64,000 bases of DNA from Heterobilharzia americana (Eukaryota > Platyhelminthes > Trematoda > Strigeidida > Schistosomatidae). The stretch lies in the NCBI GenBank assembly GCA_944470555.2, contig OX104130.1:57321491-57385490 (forward strand). Reading direction: 5' to 3'. Numbering within the stretch: position 1 is the stretch's first letter; each line of letters starts with the position of its first letter. Of this stretch, positions 45,860 through 58,389 are shown piece by piece. The notes beneath the pieces are model-generated. The model did no database searches, was not told where the DNA came from, and was given only the letters and a program-made list of their open reading frames with translations. Made by a program: the position numbers and the translations under genes.

Positions 45860-46540
45860 CTAGTGTAGTGTGTCCATCTGATGAAATCCATGTCGCTCGC
45901 TTTGTGGATATCCTTGTACTTGAACACACTGCCTCCCTCCAATCACCAAATCGTTGAATGTGCAGAATTCTGCAAACAATTCTCCATTCTCGTTCATCAC
46001 CTCACCGAGCGCTTCTCGACCCATGGTTAGTTCTCTTCCTGTGTTGTTCACTCCCAGTTTGGCATTCATGTAGCCCATTAGAATTTTGATATCGCTGACT
46101 GGCGTCTTGTCTAGTGTTGATTGAAGTTGTCTGTAGAATTCCTCCTTCTCCTCGTCATCTGCATTATTTGTAGGTGCGTAGAGTAGCATTTTATGATTGT
46201 GACCTTCCTTCCTTCCTTTTGAGTTGAATTTTGTTGTCATGATCCTGGAGGAGATTGGTTCCCACTGCATGAGGAGAGCCTTCGATGCTGTTGGGGACAT
46301 CATGATAACCACTCCGAAACTCAGTGTGTTCGTGATTGTCGTCTGGGTGACAATATCAGAGTAGATTATTGACTGTCCAGTCAAGAGTTTAGAGAGTCCA
46401 CTCCCATTCCATCTGCTTTCGCAAATCCCAAGCACTTCAATGTGATACCTTCTCATCTCCTTTGCATTCTGAGTAGCCTTGTTTAATCTAAACGTAGTGC
46501 GGACATTCCATGTCCCCACGTTTACTTTCGCTTTCGTCAA
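45860..46540 (-). CDS. E6 endonuclease ORF, intact frame but altered active site
   Basis: This 226-codon frame is the longest uninterrupted endonuclease piece here. It has TWNVRTTF, GICESRWNGSG, LLYAPTNNADDEE and FAEFCTFNDLVIGG. The GDMN block reads MGYMNAKLG (catalytic Asp to Tyr). It stops just past the equivalent of DFTRWTH, so the SDH region lies outside the frame and reads SHH at about 45748-45756. It would make a truncated protein that should lack nicking activity. It may be a relic rather than an expressed gene. Confidence 0.7.
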   Translation of the reverse strand: MTKAKVNVGTWNVRTTFRLNKATQNAKEMRRYHIEVLGICESRWNGSGLSKLLTGQSIIYSDIVTQTTITNTLSFGVVIMMSPTASKALLMQWEPISSRIMTTKFNSKGRKEGHNHKMLLYAPTNNADDEEKEEFYRQLQSTLDKTPVSDIKILMGYMNAKLGVNNTGRELTMGREALGEVMNENGELFAEFCTFNDLVIGGRQCVQVQGYPQSERHGFHQMDTLH

Positions 46541-46789
46541 GGGAGAATAGACACATCGGCCTGGTCAATTGGCTTCCGAAGGCTTTCATCAACTGGCGTC
46601 ATTTCGTCTCTCCGATTGCAGTGAGGAATAAGTTTGTTATTATTTTTTATATTTTGTTTGTGCTTTGAAGTTTCTGTAGTGGTTGGATTGGTTATCCGGT
46701 GTAGGGTTGGTAGCCGTATGCCCAATCTTCCCTCTTTACCCGGGCTTATGACCGGCTAGTAAGTAGTGAACTAGTTAACCAGGCGAGGT

Positions 46790-46802
46790 TTTGTTGGCAC
46801 AA
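46790..46802. repeat. Target-site duplication of E6, right copy
   Basis: This is the second exact copy of tttgttggcacaa, directly upstream of the element's 5' end. Confidence 0.9.
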
Positions 46803-48649
46803 ACCAACATAAATTCACATCATGTCATGTAGCTCCTAAGAAAAGTAGTTTAAGTGAGCTTAGAAATTTCTGATTTAATGGGTAAATATTCAGTTTCCTT
46901 TTTGTTAATTGGTATTTAATAACATTCATTATAATACAGCTAAGTGTAGAAAGATTTTTAATATAATGAGTTTATCTGAACACAATCATTATGATTGTTA
47001 AACTCACTTTCTTTATGCACGTTTTCTGTCAACTGGCACTTTCAGTTCTCCGGATGAAAAGTGTATTTCAAAGAAGTTAGTGTTTTCTCTCTGTAGATTA
47101 GATTCTGATATCATCTGTCGTCAGCTTCATTTAAACAAATCAGCAACATAAGTAAAACAAATAATCACATTTTTTTCATGAAAAACCATGGATATCAGTG
47201 AAAAGAATGATCGTCTACTGATCAAGTTGGGAAACCCTTGAAATCAAGTAAATGGGAATAGATAAGTTATTTAAACTGATGGTATGAATTCGATGAAGTC
47301 AGTGAAATGCTAAAAATGTGCTGCACATCTATTTCATATTGGTTACACAACATATCAAAACCACGACCTTATAGAATTATATAATTAAGGACGGCTTTTG
47401 AAATGGAACTACGTATCTGTCACTATATGGCTTTAATCACTTTATGTGATATCGCAATACCATCTACAATCACGTTTTTGACTACGAACCATTATCGATG
47501 AATTATCGGATAGTTGTTTATATTATTGAGTATAAAGATTATTTTTGATAGTTTGAGAAGTGGGAAGTCGGCAAAGATAGGTACTATCTGACTTTCAACA
47601 ATCATTCGATCAATAAAACTCTATTTCATATTACATAGAAAAAACAAAACAGTTTCATTTAAACACTGACTGGCCTAGATTACTTTTAAATGGCTGAATT
47701 AGGCAAATCCAAGGGTTGGTGAATACGCGTACTTTAGTCTCCTCTAAAGTTATAAGTGATTGAATTGACTGAGAGAAAAAAATACATTCTCACAAATGTT
47801 ATTATTTTTACTATTTCGGTAAAACTGCACTAATTATAGGTGTATCTCTATTGTTTCCGGAATTCCTAGCTAAACTACCTTCGCACTTGATAACAATCTG
47901 ATATAAGGTTTACATCGTTAAAAGTATAGATTACTTTAAAATGCATAAAGGTATACAAATGTAGTTGTAATTTGCAATTTTGGTTGACCTTTAAAAACAT
48001 TCTGTGTACTTTACATTTTTCACCTTCATGTTAACGTAAAGTAAAAACAGTAATTATAATAAATTGTACCGATGTTTCGTTGGTAAACACCGAACGTGTT
48101 AGGTGTTTCAGTTTTATTTTGTATAACATGTACTCATTCAATAGTCTGGGGTCATAGTTTAGATGAAAGAGTGAAAAACAAACATAAACTGATTCTATGA
48201 TATATGCTACTAACTGAGATGAGTAGCTGTAGACCGCTACAGGTATTAAGCTACGCGCGTTAGCTAGCGTGAGTCTGTTTGAACACTAGATATCTGTTTC
48301 GTTCCTTATCGACTCAGATGGTGGTGAATGGCTTACTCAGCCCATTTCAGATTGCTAAACGGATAAAACCATCTCAGTTTTAGTTAGATTTGTGGATCGA
48401 TTGATAATATGTAGAATTAAGTGGCTTCTTAATAAAACCTACCTGTCACAGTAAGAATACTCTAAACTGGTGAAACCAAGTATTGATACTTCACTGTCGT
48501 TTCGAACAAGAACTGAAAAAGTATTCATTTCACAGTATGTGATTTTTTTATTTCCAATGATATCATCAAGATCAGGAACATGAAAGCTGTACGGTTCTAA
48601 ACGAGTTGAACAATAGTCTTTTGTTTGAATTTGGCTAGAAAAAAAACTA
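46803..48649. other. AT-rich intergenic DNA
   Basis: Nothing recognisable was found on either strand. Confidence 0.5.
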
Positions 48650-48874
48650 CTACATTGGTGTTAGTGATCTACAGCTACTCAATATATCTAGTACCGCATA
48701 TGGTACAGCATTCCTGTCCGCAGTCTTGTTGCTACTTTTGGGGTCAACCTTTATCATATGTTGTGGTTTAAGTTGTTTTTCGGTTTCCATAAGAAACCGT
48801 CGTGAATGCTCACATTTGATTTCAACCAGGTGAGTTATTTCCACTTCAAAGTGTGTATTTCGTAAAGTTTCCAA
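48650..48874 (-). CDS. Small unrecognised ORF, possible exon or relic
   Basis: This 74-codon minus-strand frame has an initial ATG and charged, protein-like content (HLVEIKCEHSRRFLMETEKQL, HMIKVDPKSSNK). No motif is recognised. The cttag just upstream could be a splice acceptor, but the pyrimidine tract is poor. Chance or a decayed mobile element are equally possible. Confidence 0.15.
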   Translation of the reverse strand: METLRNTHFEVEITHLVEIKCEHSRRFLMETEKQLKPQHMIKVDPKSSNKTADRNAVPYAVLDILSSCRSLTPM

Positions 48875-50181
48875 CTAAGCTTGTGGTCTCATTATTATTA
48901 TTATCTGATTGTCCTGTGATGGCCAACACTGAAATTCATGACAAGTGAATTCTCCTACCGACTACATCAAGTAAGCAGTATCAAAATACAATTAAGGACA
49001 GTTCCAAAGCGACCACATGAAATCGAAGTGTTGATACAGGTCTATTAACTTGGTCTAACAGAAGGAATAGTGAGAAATGACAAGTTCTAATCAAACAAGG
49101 AATACGTGTTGCATAACTGACTACCTTGAAAACTTATTAGCATAACACATGATATTGTAGGCCTCGTTACAGTGAGTACTAGACTCAAATGCCAGTGTTA
49201 GCACTACTATAATAGATGCAGATAAATTCAGACGAACAGAGCGAATCAGGAAGATATGTGCTCTTCGAATCTCTATAAACCAAATTGGATCATGAAGTCA
49301 AATGAACTAAATATCATGATAGATGTTTGAATTCGGTTCAGCAAAATGAAACAAAGAATATATAGTAGGTATAAGTAACGATTCGATAACACATGATAAA
49401 CTTTATTACTTTGTAAATTTCAGTTCATACAGCTTGTTGTATTCAAGTTAATCGATTAAGAGTCTATACTATTTACAAATATAGAAATTATTTTGCTGAT
49501 CTTTGAGGCTTTCCAATAACACAAGTACTTGATCCACTTCTGAGGTTATAACCGAGGAAAATCATGCTCCACAGGGAACTACTGAAACCTTTGACAGTAC
49601 GATGCCCCTTCCAACATATGAGACTTTCATCTTCAATATTTCTGTTTTTTGATAATTCATTTATCGTAGACTAGAAGGAAGTTGGTGATTTCTGATAAGT
49701 TTCGAAGCATAAATTTTGTTCATTAATAACGTCAGTGATGTAGACCATATGTCTACAAGTTACAGATTACCATATTGCAGAAAAGTAGATTCAGCTTCAT
49801 ATATGTACCTTCTGATACGAGTAAACTCATTACTTATGGCCTACAGTAATAAAACAAGAAATAGTCTCATTCCACTGCATGAAACACTTGGCTCAATGGT
49901 CAGTTGGTAGTAAGTAACAGTTAACCTTCATTGCCACCTATTTAGGATGTTTTACATAGAAGCTACTGATCAGTGCCTGTTTTAAGCAGTCTCAGCTTTT
50001 AAAAAATGTAGGATATCACATATATCAGTAGCTACAGCTATTTCATTTACTTTATAAAGGTCTTAAACTCAGAGTGACTTGACAACGTCTGCGTGAATGT
50101 TTATTGGACAGATATTTATCCAGCGTCTCATACAAAATGCTTTAAAACTAGCCGAGTCTAATAAACTTGTTAGCAGCCAGC
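48875..50181. other. AT-rich intergenic DNA
   Basis: Nothing recognisable; a short plus-strand open stretch at 49716-49910 has no motif. Confidence 0.5.
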
Positions 50182-50300
50182 TGTGGAATCCAGTACCCAC
50201 GTTTCGTCCTATTTTGGCACTCGCCAGTTGGATGTAATTGAACCGTAGTTAGTGACACTGTCCACACAGACTCAAACCCCGTTCCTTTCGCTTCAAACAT
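50182..50300 (-). mobile_element. Hammerhead SINE (Sm-alpha-like), minus-strand unit
   Basis: On the minus strand, the B-box-like gggtttgagtct (about 50269-50280) is followed at 50182-50236 by a hammerhead: acatccaactggcgag, a stem II ending aggac, gaaac, gtgggtactggattcc. GAAAC is kept, while CUGAUGA reads CUGGCGA and the GUC cleavage triplet is altered. Confidence 0.65.
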
Positions 50301-50350
50301 CTAGCTGACGAATGTCAAATAGGGAGAAATGTGCACCCTTGATTCCACTA
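50298..50350 (+). ncRNA. Degenerate hammerhead, plus-strand unit
   Basis: It reads ctagctgacgaatgtc, aaatagggagaaatgtgcacccttgattcc, then ccactactagcc. It lies head to head with the minus unit at 50182-50300, the third such pair in the window. Confidence 0.6.
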
Positions 50351-50817
50351 CTAGCCACTACCAAGTCAATTATGACATTAAATATTCAGGCAGCATTGAG
50401 GCATCCGCCTACGAGCCTATATATCTACAGAAGTCAATCAGTTCGATTCAGCGTAAAAACGAAGAATTACAAGCATCAACAAATAACAGCTCAATCTAGT
50501 TCAGTTTTTCTCGGCATCCATAACGATTACCTAGAATTATATCACCAGTAATCATCATAACTAATGTTAAATACTAACTGGATGTGAAAGACAAGAACAG
50601 TTGAAACCATTTGGTGTTCTCTGTAATCCTCCAATAGAATAGGAATTAATTAGAACTCTTCCTTATTGTTTATTTGAAGCCATAATATATATAAACTGTG
50701 AAACGCTATTTGTGTAAACCTACTTGAGAGTGGATTTAATTTACTAGCTGTATGAAATGTTATGCTTGTTTTTGTCCTGTATACAAGATGACTTGTAAAA
50801 TAAATGAATAAGGTCTA
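50351..50817. other. AT-rich intergenic DNA
   Basis: Nothing recognisable was found on either strand. Confidence 0.45.
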
Positions 50818-51075
50818 ATGGTAGACATGAAAAATGAAATCTGTGCCCTTTCGTCAACTGATACCTTATATATGGACTGTTTGCTGACTCTAAATGTTGA
50901 TTTTGGCAAAGCTATCGATAAGTGTGAACGGCTGTTGGTTACTTACTTAATCAACCTGCATAAAGAAATTTTAGAGACTGAGAAAAAGGAAACTTCAATG
51001 GAAAATTGTCATCATCTAAGTATACCAAAACACGACCAACTGATTCCTAATACAGCAGTTAATATAATCCAGTAG
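50818..51075 (+). CDS. Small unrecognised ORF, possible host exon
   Basis: This 85-codon frame has an ATG start and codon use that looks less random than its surroundings. It is helix-prone (NVDFGKAIDKCERLLVTYLI, NLHKEILETEKKE). No domain, signal peptide or membrane segment is recognised. It could be a terminal exon or a chance frame. Confidence 0.22.
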   Translation: MVDMKNEICALSSTDTLYMDCLLTLNVDFGKAIDKCERLLVTYLINLHKEILETEKKETSMENCHHLSIPKHDQLIPNTAVNIIQ

Positions 51076-54000
51076 ACAGAAAGTGATTTGCTATTAATTC
51101 TCACTGTAAAGTATCATACTGAATGTTATTAATGTTTATCAATCTAAAGACTGAATTTGCCCACCTTGTTTCGGCTCACAATATGATCCTTGACCTCATT
51201 GAATTCCAATCATTTGTTCGATATCAATGGCGAAAATATATAATCTGACAAATAACTCTTGGGATTGAAGAAAACTTGAGATGATAACAGTGAAATATCC
51301 AAGACCTCTTCATGTTCATAGGCTAGGCTGATTTCCTTCTAAGAATCCTTTATCATCTTGAAAATTAAATATTCTTTAAGAGACCTCGATTGTATAATGA
51401 ATAGAATGTTTTTGATATAAGTGATCTCATTTGATGCATTTGTCTGTGTAGTCAAGTAAGTGTATAAAAGCCTTTGAATTGTGGCCTAGTTCAACTTTAT
51501 GGACAATTTGGAAGAAGCGTTTACTTTTTAAGTGTCTCTTTCTTTCTTCTTTTATTTCTCTATGTATGTATGTACATGTGTATGTCATGTGTTGAGATAA
51601 GTCGAAGAGTATTGAACAGAAATCCCCACTTCAAGGTAAAAATTAAGTTGAAACAAACAATATTTGTCTACAAATAACAAATAATGACTACACTACTTCT
51701 ATTTATCCTGGTTAATTAACGAAAAATGCCTGTTTTAAAAAAACTGTTTCAGCTTTCAACTGTGTGATGACAAATAATTTCTAGATGGAATAAATTCATC
51801 ATGACATAAATCCTGTGTAAAATGTTCAGTGGTCAGTCATTTCAATATATAGTACTTTGTCAGTCTAAGTGAACGTCATTCTTTTGAACGATAACTGTAG
51901 AAAAAGTCTGAGTAAAGAAACAGAGAGATAAATAACTTTATGACATCTCAGCAAGAAATTGTCAATTATTTTAAGTGGAAACATGTTGAAATGATCACAG
52001 AAACCTTTTTTCCATCTTAAGTAGGATGATGATCCTAGAAACTATTTTTTTATCATTTGTAGGATGATCAGTTTGTAAATTATTTAGTGACTTTTCACAA
52101 CTGTAAGATGAATGTGTCTGGGCACATCACTGATGAGATCGACTTTAAGTAAGTTAAATGGCTGTTCGGAGTTTACATCATTCTGATTTGTTTAGCGAAA
52201 TCTACAAATCAACCTGAGTGCTTGATAACTACTCATGTTCTTCAGTAGTATGTTTCATTACGTTTTGTGTTGATAATGAGACATTTCATGCCTGACTAGT
52301 CTCTCTCTCTCAATTGACATAATGTTTACTCACATTAAGAACAATAGTGCTTACTACTATATTGATTATATCAGGACACTTTATGACTATTTTGTGAGTG
52401 TTTAGCTAACAATACCAGCTATACCGAAAAGAGATTTATTCTTCTAGACTGGATCATATCCAAAAAGATTCTTTCTATTTAATATCAGAACTGGTTGTGC
52501 TCAAAAGATGGTAGCTGTTGTATCTTCCGCGTTCCATGAGTTGATGTAAGTCCGCCATTCGAGTTTGCAATGAGATCACCAAGCTAAATCATGTTTAACA
52601 CTGTGATAAACTGAAGGTGAAAGATATATTTTAAGAACTGACTAGTAGGAAGCTTTGGATCTATATTCTGGATCTATCACTACTTATCGGCAAGATATAC
52701 AAAGCAAGTCCTATTGAGAGTTATTCCTGGCTTGAATGGGTTACTAGTAAATTCTTTGATTTCACAGGTTTGAGCACCTGAACACGAGGTAAAGAATAAC
52801 ATCCTACCGACTGAAAAGACAATAGCTAACGCTAAAATTACAACACTTTAGGGAACTGGATCCCTGCAATCTACACGATATCTCAATAATTGGAGGTTAG
52901 AACACACAGATTTCTAAAATCAATGAGTTTTGTGGAGTATCACTATGCATTTTAGGCAGTATTTGAGGGTTATTTTAAAGACCATCCCAGCAACGGCTGA
53001 AATAAGCAATTGAGTTTCTTCCTTTATCTCAGCTTGAAGGCAGTTTTTCACAAAATACAGAACTCTAATTGGTTATCTCAACAGTTGCTTGGGTGGCCTT
53101 TAACGTCACTCGACTTTACACACAAGCCGTTCCCGACAGATATAGTTTCTCAACTGAACACATAAACACTACACTGATCACACGCATTATCTCCGTCTAC
53201 TATACCTACCGATGTTTTACTTTGCTTCATACTCAAAGGTGTAACATTCAACTTCAGAAGAGAGAATGAGTAACTATCCGTTGCTAATTTCATATCTTAT
53301 GCGTAGATTGTTATATTTCTCTAGATAGTGAAGAATAACTAAGAGCAATGAATACAACTCAGCCATCTCTTATCATTCGATATCAAATTTTATATTGAGT
53401 CAACTGATGTCAGAAAGTTGCAATACTGTAACCTTTGACTTAAATATGATTTCTCATCCTTAACGCGTAGACTATCCTTCCAATTAGTCCCATTCAAAAT
53501 GGTTATTTTAGAATAACTCAGATGAAGAACTAACTATGAAACTATGACGATGTTAAATGTATTTAACCAAGTATTAGTTTCCTATACAGTTTGCTCCTTC
53601 GTCATCTATTCGAGCATGACACTCAGGTATTAAGTGTTAAAAAAACTGCGAAATCTAGTTTCACAACTTCCGGTCAATCTAACGCTTAACATTGAAGTAC
53701 AGTGAACTATCATGCTGTATTATCCAAACTAATAGTTCTATTTCAAATTTGTCAGACAGATGTCCATAAGAGTTAATTATCTGGAACCTAACAGGTATGC
53801 TGGTTACCATCCGGTGAACAATTTGTACACATACTTTCCTATCCATCAATCTGTGTTGCATGTTGGGCATCATGAACTTTGAAGCTAAGCTTTGTTTTCG
53901 ACTATGATAAGCGTTTTTCTATGTAAATTGACATACACACAAATCAGTAAACAGTTACACAGGTAGCTTGAATCCATAGCATATATACATATATGACAAT

Positions 54001-54778
54001 ATCAAGAAATTAATAAAAGAAATATTCTAATCAGAATTAAGAAACTTGAGAGCTATCATAATTTTTCTACGCAACACTGAAGAGATGATTAGTAATTGGA
54101 ACACTGAACAGTTTTGTTCATATCCGTCTTAAATATGGCGTTTATAAGATATGTTGATATATATTCTTTTGACAGAAATGCAAATGATTACCGTGATGTA
54201 TTCATTAGAAATTCACTTCAATCTCTGTTGTATTTACGTATACACAGTACTATTACTACTACTAGCACCACTACCATTAGAGGTATACTAATAGATAATA
54301 TCTAATCTAAATGACAAATTTTATAGATATAATAGACAGTAATGTAAGTGCTGTGCTTAGAATAACCATTACAACTTTATTTAAACGACAGACACTAAAT
54401 TCTGTCAACGTTATGTCAGCTATTTTGGTATTATATAAATGTTAGTGTTGGTGTTGTTTTCTAATCACCCGTCCATCTTGTAGAAGAATAAAATTATCTG
54501 TCAGATTGGTCGTATTTAATCTACAGATTTGTGGGACTATTTTCCTAAATGTATATTTAATTATGATTTTGAAATATGAAAGATTTCAGTTATGTAATCA
54601 GTTATTCATCTTCATTACTCTATCTTTTATGATAATTATCCTCGATGCAAGCACAAGCGCACAGAGATCATCGGATCTTGTGTACATTGTGTGATGTCTT
54701 CTATCACAGTTTTACTTTTCAGTTCTTAAGTGCAAGAAAAGATGAACTAGTAGCTATATTTCGTATAGTCCTTAGATT
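51076..54778. other. AT-rich intergenic DNA
   Basis: Short open stretches at 51474-51677, 53069-53269, 53679-53873 (-), 54114-54305 and 54506-54694 lack recognisable features. No repeat family was recognised. Confidence 0.5.
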
Positions 54779-54986
54779 ATCATTATTATTTATTCCTTGG
54801 GTTCCTAGTGGAATATAGTGCTTCAATAGCACATCCCCATTTCACTCTCTTCTCCGCATTCTATTCAACCTAACTCCACGACTCCCTGCAACCTTCCATT
54901 TCTTACAAACACCATCTCCTCCATGTCACCATAACCTCCGACGCCAAACTCGTCGTTTCTCCTTCGCATTCAACTTGACGACCTCG
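54779..54986 (-). mobile_element. E7: 3' end fragment of a group 2 RTE-like element
   Basis: About 200 bp begins with a short TTA-rich tail and the group 2 terminal text (ccttgggttcctagtggaat). It covers only the last codons of the element and stops where the sequence shared with 63280-63788 begins. It is a severe 5' truncation. Confidence 0.85.
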
Positions 54987-55495
54987 CCACCCGGTGATTG
55001 AGTCACAGAAGCAGCATTTGACAGGCAGTCAATTTCATTAAAATCCTACTAAGCTAGGACAGTCAGTGCAAAGACAGAATAAAAATTAACGAGTGTATGA
55101 CTTTAGGTTAATAAGGTGAATTATACACTTTTTTATTGACTTGTGAAATGATAGACATCATCTTGGGACTTCATAGACGCCTTCAGTGTATCAGATTGCT
55201 ATTTCGGATTCTGTGTAAATGAATCACATTCTACGACAAAGTGGTTCAGCGTCTCCTCTGCAGACAATGACTTCTCTATGCACTGGTTTAATATGGTAAT
55301 TTGTGGAGGACATCGGGAATGCTGTGTGAATATGGAGTTACCAAGGTCACTCAAAGATGGCAGTCGTATGTAACTAAGGTAAGAAAGGTGTGAATCATTG
55401 AGTTTCAGCCAAATATCTTTTCAACAGGTTACCCGTTCCGACAATAACTCTGAAAGATTTCTATCTCTGGAGAGTTGAAGGGTATGCACGTTTAC
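54987..55495 (-). repeat. Duplicated segment U, left copy
   Basis: This 509-bp stretch recurs in inverted orientation at 63280-63788 with few differences, each time joined to the 3' end of a group 2 element (E8 here, E9 there). On the minus strand it encodes ETLNHFVVECDSF, which resembles the zinc-knuckle-like C-terminus of some non-LTR reverse transcriptases, so U may be a fragment of another retroelement. Confidence 0.8.
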
Positions 55496-55831
55496 TATTA
55501 TTATTATTATTATTTGTCCCTTGGGTTCCTAGTGGAATATAGTGCTTCAATGGCACATCCCCATTTCACTCTCTTCTCCGCAGTCTATTCAACCGGACTC
55601 CACGACTCCCCACAACCTCCCATTTCTTACAAACACCATCTCCTCCATGTCACCATCACCTCCGACGCCAAACTCATCGTTTCCCCTTTGCATTCCAATC
55701 GACGACCTGGCCTAAAATGTGATAACCCAAATCACACTTCTCAGTGTATGCCCGATCCAATCCAATCCAATCCATCTCCACTTCCTTCTGCATATTTGTT
55801 GGGCAGTATGTTCTTCCTTCGTTGGTTCGGT

Positions 55832-55924
55832 GCCAGCCAGTCAGTCAGTCAGTCAGTCAGTCAGTCAGTCAGTCAGTCAGTCAGTCAGTCAGTCAGTCAG
55901 TCAGTCAGTCAGTCAGTCAGTCAG
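55832..55924. repeat. (CAGT)n array in E8
   Basis: About 22 CAGT units (GACT on the element strand) follow one CAGC unit, at the same element position as the 98-unit GGCT array of E5. On the plus strand it makes a false 274-codon reading frame. Confidence 0.97.
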
Positions 55925-56652
55925 AGTTCCTCCTTGCTTGTTCTTATTATTCTCGCCATCTCATCTCATCTTCAGTATCGAGTGAGGGAGAGTAGGCTGC
56001 AGCTGTTGATCACGCATTTCTGTAGTTTGTTGCAAATGCTTTTCGTAACGTGCCACCAACTCTCTCAATCAACACATAGAGAAGCACTGAGTCACTTGAC
56101 TGACATTAGTGTTGAGAATTCGGATCTTGTTCACACACGCTTTATGTTGAGTGCAGTTCAGTACAGTACAGTGAAGTGCATTACAGTAGATCACCACATT
56201 GATTATTTCAGATTAATGAAGGAATGTCAGTCTTGCTGTCTTTCCCATCCTGTCTTTGACATCCTCATCTGTACCTGCTCCACCACTGCCTGTAGTTGAC
56301 AAGATGCTGCCTAGATAGGTAGGTGAAAGAGACTATTTCCTTCAGATTCTTCCCACTGATGGTGGCTGGTGCTTATTGTTGTTGTTCTCCGTAGTGGTGG
56401 TTGGGTATTTTCATCACTTCTGTCTTCATATAGCTGTTGAATGAGTTTGATAAAGTTTTGTGGCACTAAAACTGTAGTGTTGAAGCAGCTGCCTGTCAAA
56501 TTACTTCTCGATCGACTCTGTCGAAGGCCTTTGCAAAATCGATGAAGTTTACTTAAAGATCCAGTCGACTGTCATTCTATACTCTTTCCTATGATGATGC
56601 GTATCGTTGCATAGTGTTGCAATTTGATCCACACATGATTTGTTCTTCCTGA

Positions 56653-56653
<1 letters not shown>

Positions 56654-56708
<55 letters not shown>
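56654..56708. repeat. (CCAG)n array in the RT site of E8
   Basis: About 13 units (GGCT on the element strand) sit at the QAGF codons, matching the 38625-38707 array of E5. Confidence 0.95.
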
Positions 56709-57454
56709 TGTTTCATTCGTAATTTTGAATCCCGAGCATCTTTCGGTCTCTCCAGGATGATGCAGCTGAATATTTTGCATGCTTTGGGTGGACGGCAGCA
56801 TGATTCCACGCATGTTCTCATTCTTGCAGAAACTTCGGTCTCCCTTCTTTGGAAATTTGAGAAGGTAGCCCTTCTTCCAATCAGTGGACAGGTATCCTTC
56901 CTTTCTCTCTTCCTTCCTTCTTAATCTTCTGAAGTAGTGGTGTGAGCGTATCCGCCCTTGTCTCTGAGTCTGTTTTCAGTATTTCTGCCAGAATTGTATG
57001 TGGTTCTGTTGCTTTTCCGGATTCCGACAACTTTATTGTGTGAAGTTCAGGACTTAACATCTGGTTTCGTCGGAGGGCCTGTAACCATTGACGGTTCTGT
57101 GGCTGTGCTGCTGGTGGTATTTGTAGACGAGTTGCAGTTGGTGTCGGTGGTTGATTCAATAGTTTTCTGAAGTCATCAGCCAATCCTCTCATTTGTTTCT
57201 CTTCTTTGGCAATTATATTTCCTTCACTATCTCTCCCTGCTTTCGTCTGTGTTGATCTCTTCCCCACCAAATTGACTGTAACCTGGTTATTCGATACAGT
57301 CTCACCAGGTCTCTCTTACCAGTCTACAGACTGTTCTGCTTCACTTGCCAATGTGTCGTAGAAGTGTCTTTTGTCCTTGCGTGTGCACTCTTCTCCACTT
57401 CTCTGTCCAGTGTAGTGTTTCATACATTGTACTCAGTTCTTCTTCTCCTTGTTC

Positions 57455-57640
57455 ATCCCTGCACTGCACTGCACTGCATGCAATGCAATGCACTGCACTG
57501 ATTCATCTTCTGCTTCACCATCCTACTCTCCCTGCTCTATCAGCTTCCATGTGTCCGTCCACATCCATTCCTTATCTTGCCTCGTCTCGTCTCGTCTTGC
57601 TTATTCTGCTTCTTCTTCTCCTTCCTTCCTTCCTTCCTAA
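57455..57640. repeat. Short tandem repeat cluster in the linker of E8
   Basis: GCACT-type (about 57460-57500), CTCGT-type (about 57580-57597) and TTCC (about 57622-57638) runs match the clusters in E2, E4 and E5. Confidence 0.85.
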
Positions 57641-57834
57641 CACGCTTATACAGGTTTCTCTCCACATCGCTTTCAAACAGTTCCAGTGTTCTTCCATGCA
57701 CCTTCCTCAGGGATGTTACTCACTATCTCCCATTTTGTCCTGGTGACTGGATGACATGAAGATGTCCTTTGTGGTTTCCTCTTTCACTTTCTGTTCTGAG
57801 TGTTCAACTTGAACTGTGGTCTTTCACCAACTTC

Positions 57835-58389
57835 TTTTAGTTTTGAGATACTGATAACTAAAGATACATGTATTAGAAAGTGTCTTTCAAACTCGCCTTC
57901 CATCAAAAGGAGATAAGTTCGCTTATTACTTGAAAATGATAGTTATGAACATAGAACTCAGTAAAATTATCTAACATAAGTGTTATTTAGGAGACCCGTA
58001 TTTATTATACTGAGTGATGAGTAAGTGTGACATGGATAACTTTGTAGCAGCAAGATGCAAATGGAGCATCTCGTAAGTCATCCATCTGGTGGTCTAGCGA
58101 CTGAATCAATTAGACCCAGCCTTTGATTTTAATTCTATTATTGGGGCTTAGAAGCTGAGTGGCGTGGTTCATCTACTAGAATTGCCGGCCCGGGGCCATT
58201 GATTTGAGTCTTGGTGCACCACTTAACATTTAATTATCTCCTAACATTGTGAAATATAATTTAAACTCGGAGAATGGTTATCACCAAGTTTCAGTATAAT
58301 AAATGAATAGATAATTTAAACTGTAATAGATGATTACAAATGGCATATAACAATAAACAGATACATAGTAAATAAAACAAAAGATGTCA
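57835..58389. other. Intergenic DNA with a possible SINE remnant
   Basis: Around 58095-58240 there is tRNA-like text (ctggtggtctagcgactgaa, ttgatttgagtcttggtgc) too eroded to assign. Otherwise nothing was seen. Confidence 0.35.

Larger units (their letters stand above)
43401..46789 (-). mobile_element. E6: full-length RTE-like element, group 1
   Basis: E6 runs leftward from the complete 5' terminus (aacctcgcctgg on the minus strand, near 46777-46788) to a TTA-rich tail at 43401-43438. A perfect 13-bp duplication bounds it, the best insertion signature in the window. At 3389 bp it gives the natural length of this lineage. It carries the endonuclease lesions shared with E3, yet clearly inserted as a unit. 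Confidence 0.93.
55510..57270 (-). pseudogene. E8 reverse transcriptase and C-terminal relic
   Basis: Minus-strand blocks include GNIIAKEEKQMRGLADDFRK (56881-57270), a degraded EILKTDSE block and LVPQNFIKLIQQLYED fused to EVMKIP-like text (56311-56499). RT motifs B and FADD are absent. The last part reads through a GACT array. No working product is possible. Confidence 0.8.
55496..57834 (-). mobile_element. E8: 5'-truncated group 2 RTE-like element
   Basis: E8 runs leftward from about 57834, in the region between endonuclease and linker, to a TTA-rich tail at 55496-55517. It shares with E5 the internal deletion of the RT core (near 56421-56429), the RT-site GGCT array and other repeats, so both descend from one deleted master. 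No clear target-site duplication was found. Confidence 0.87.

Noticed and set aside
55475..56299. 274-codon plus-strand frame, the longest in the window
   Set aside because: It is antisense to E8, runs through the CAGT array and has no recognisable domain.
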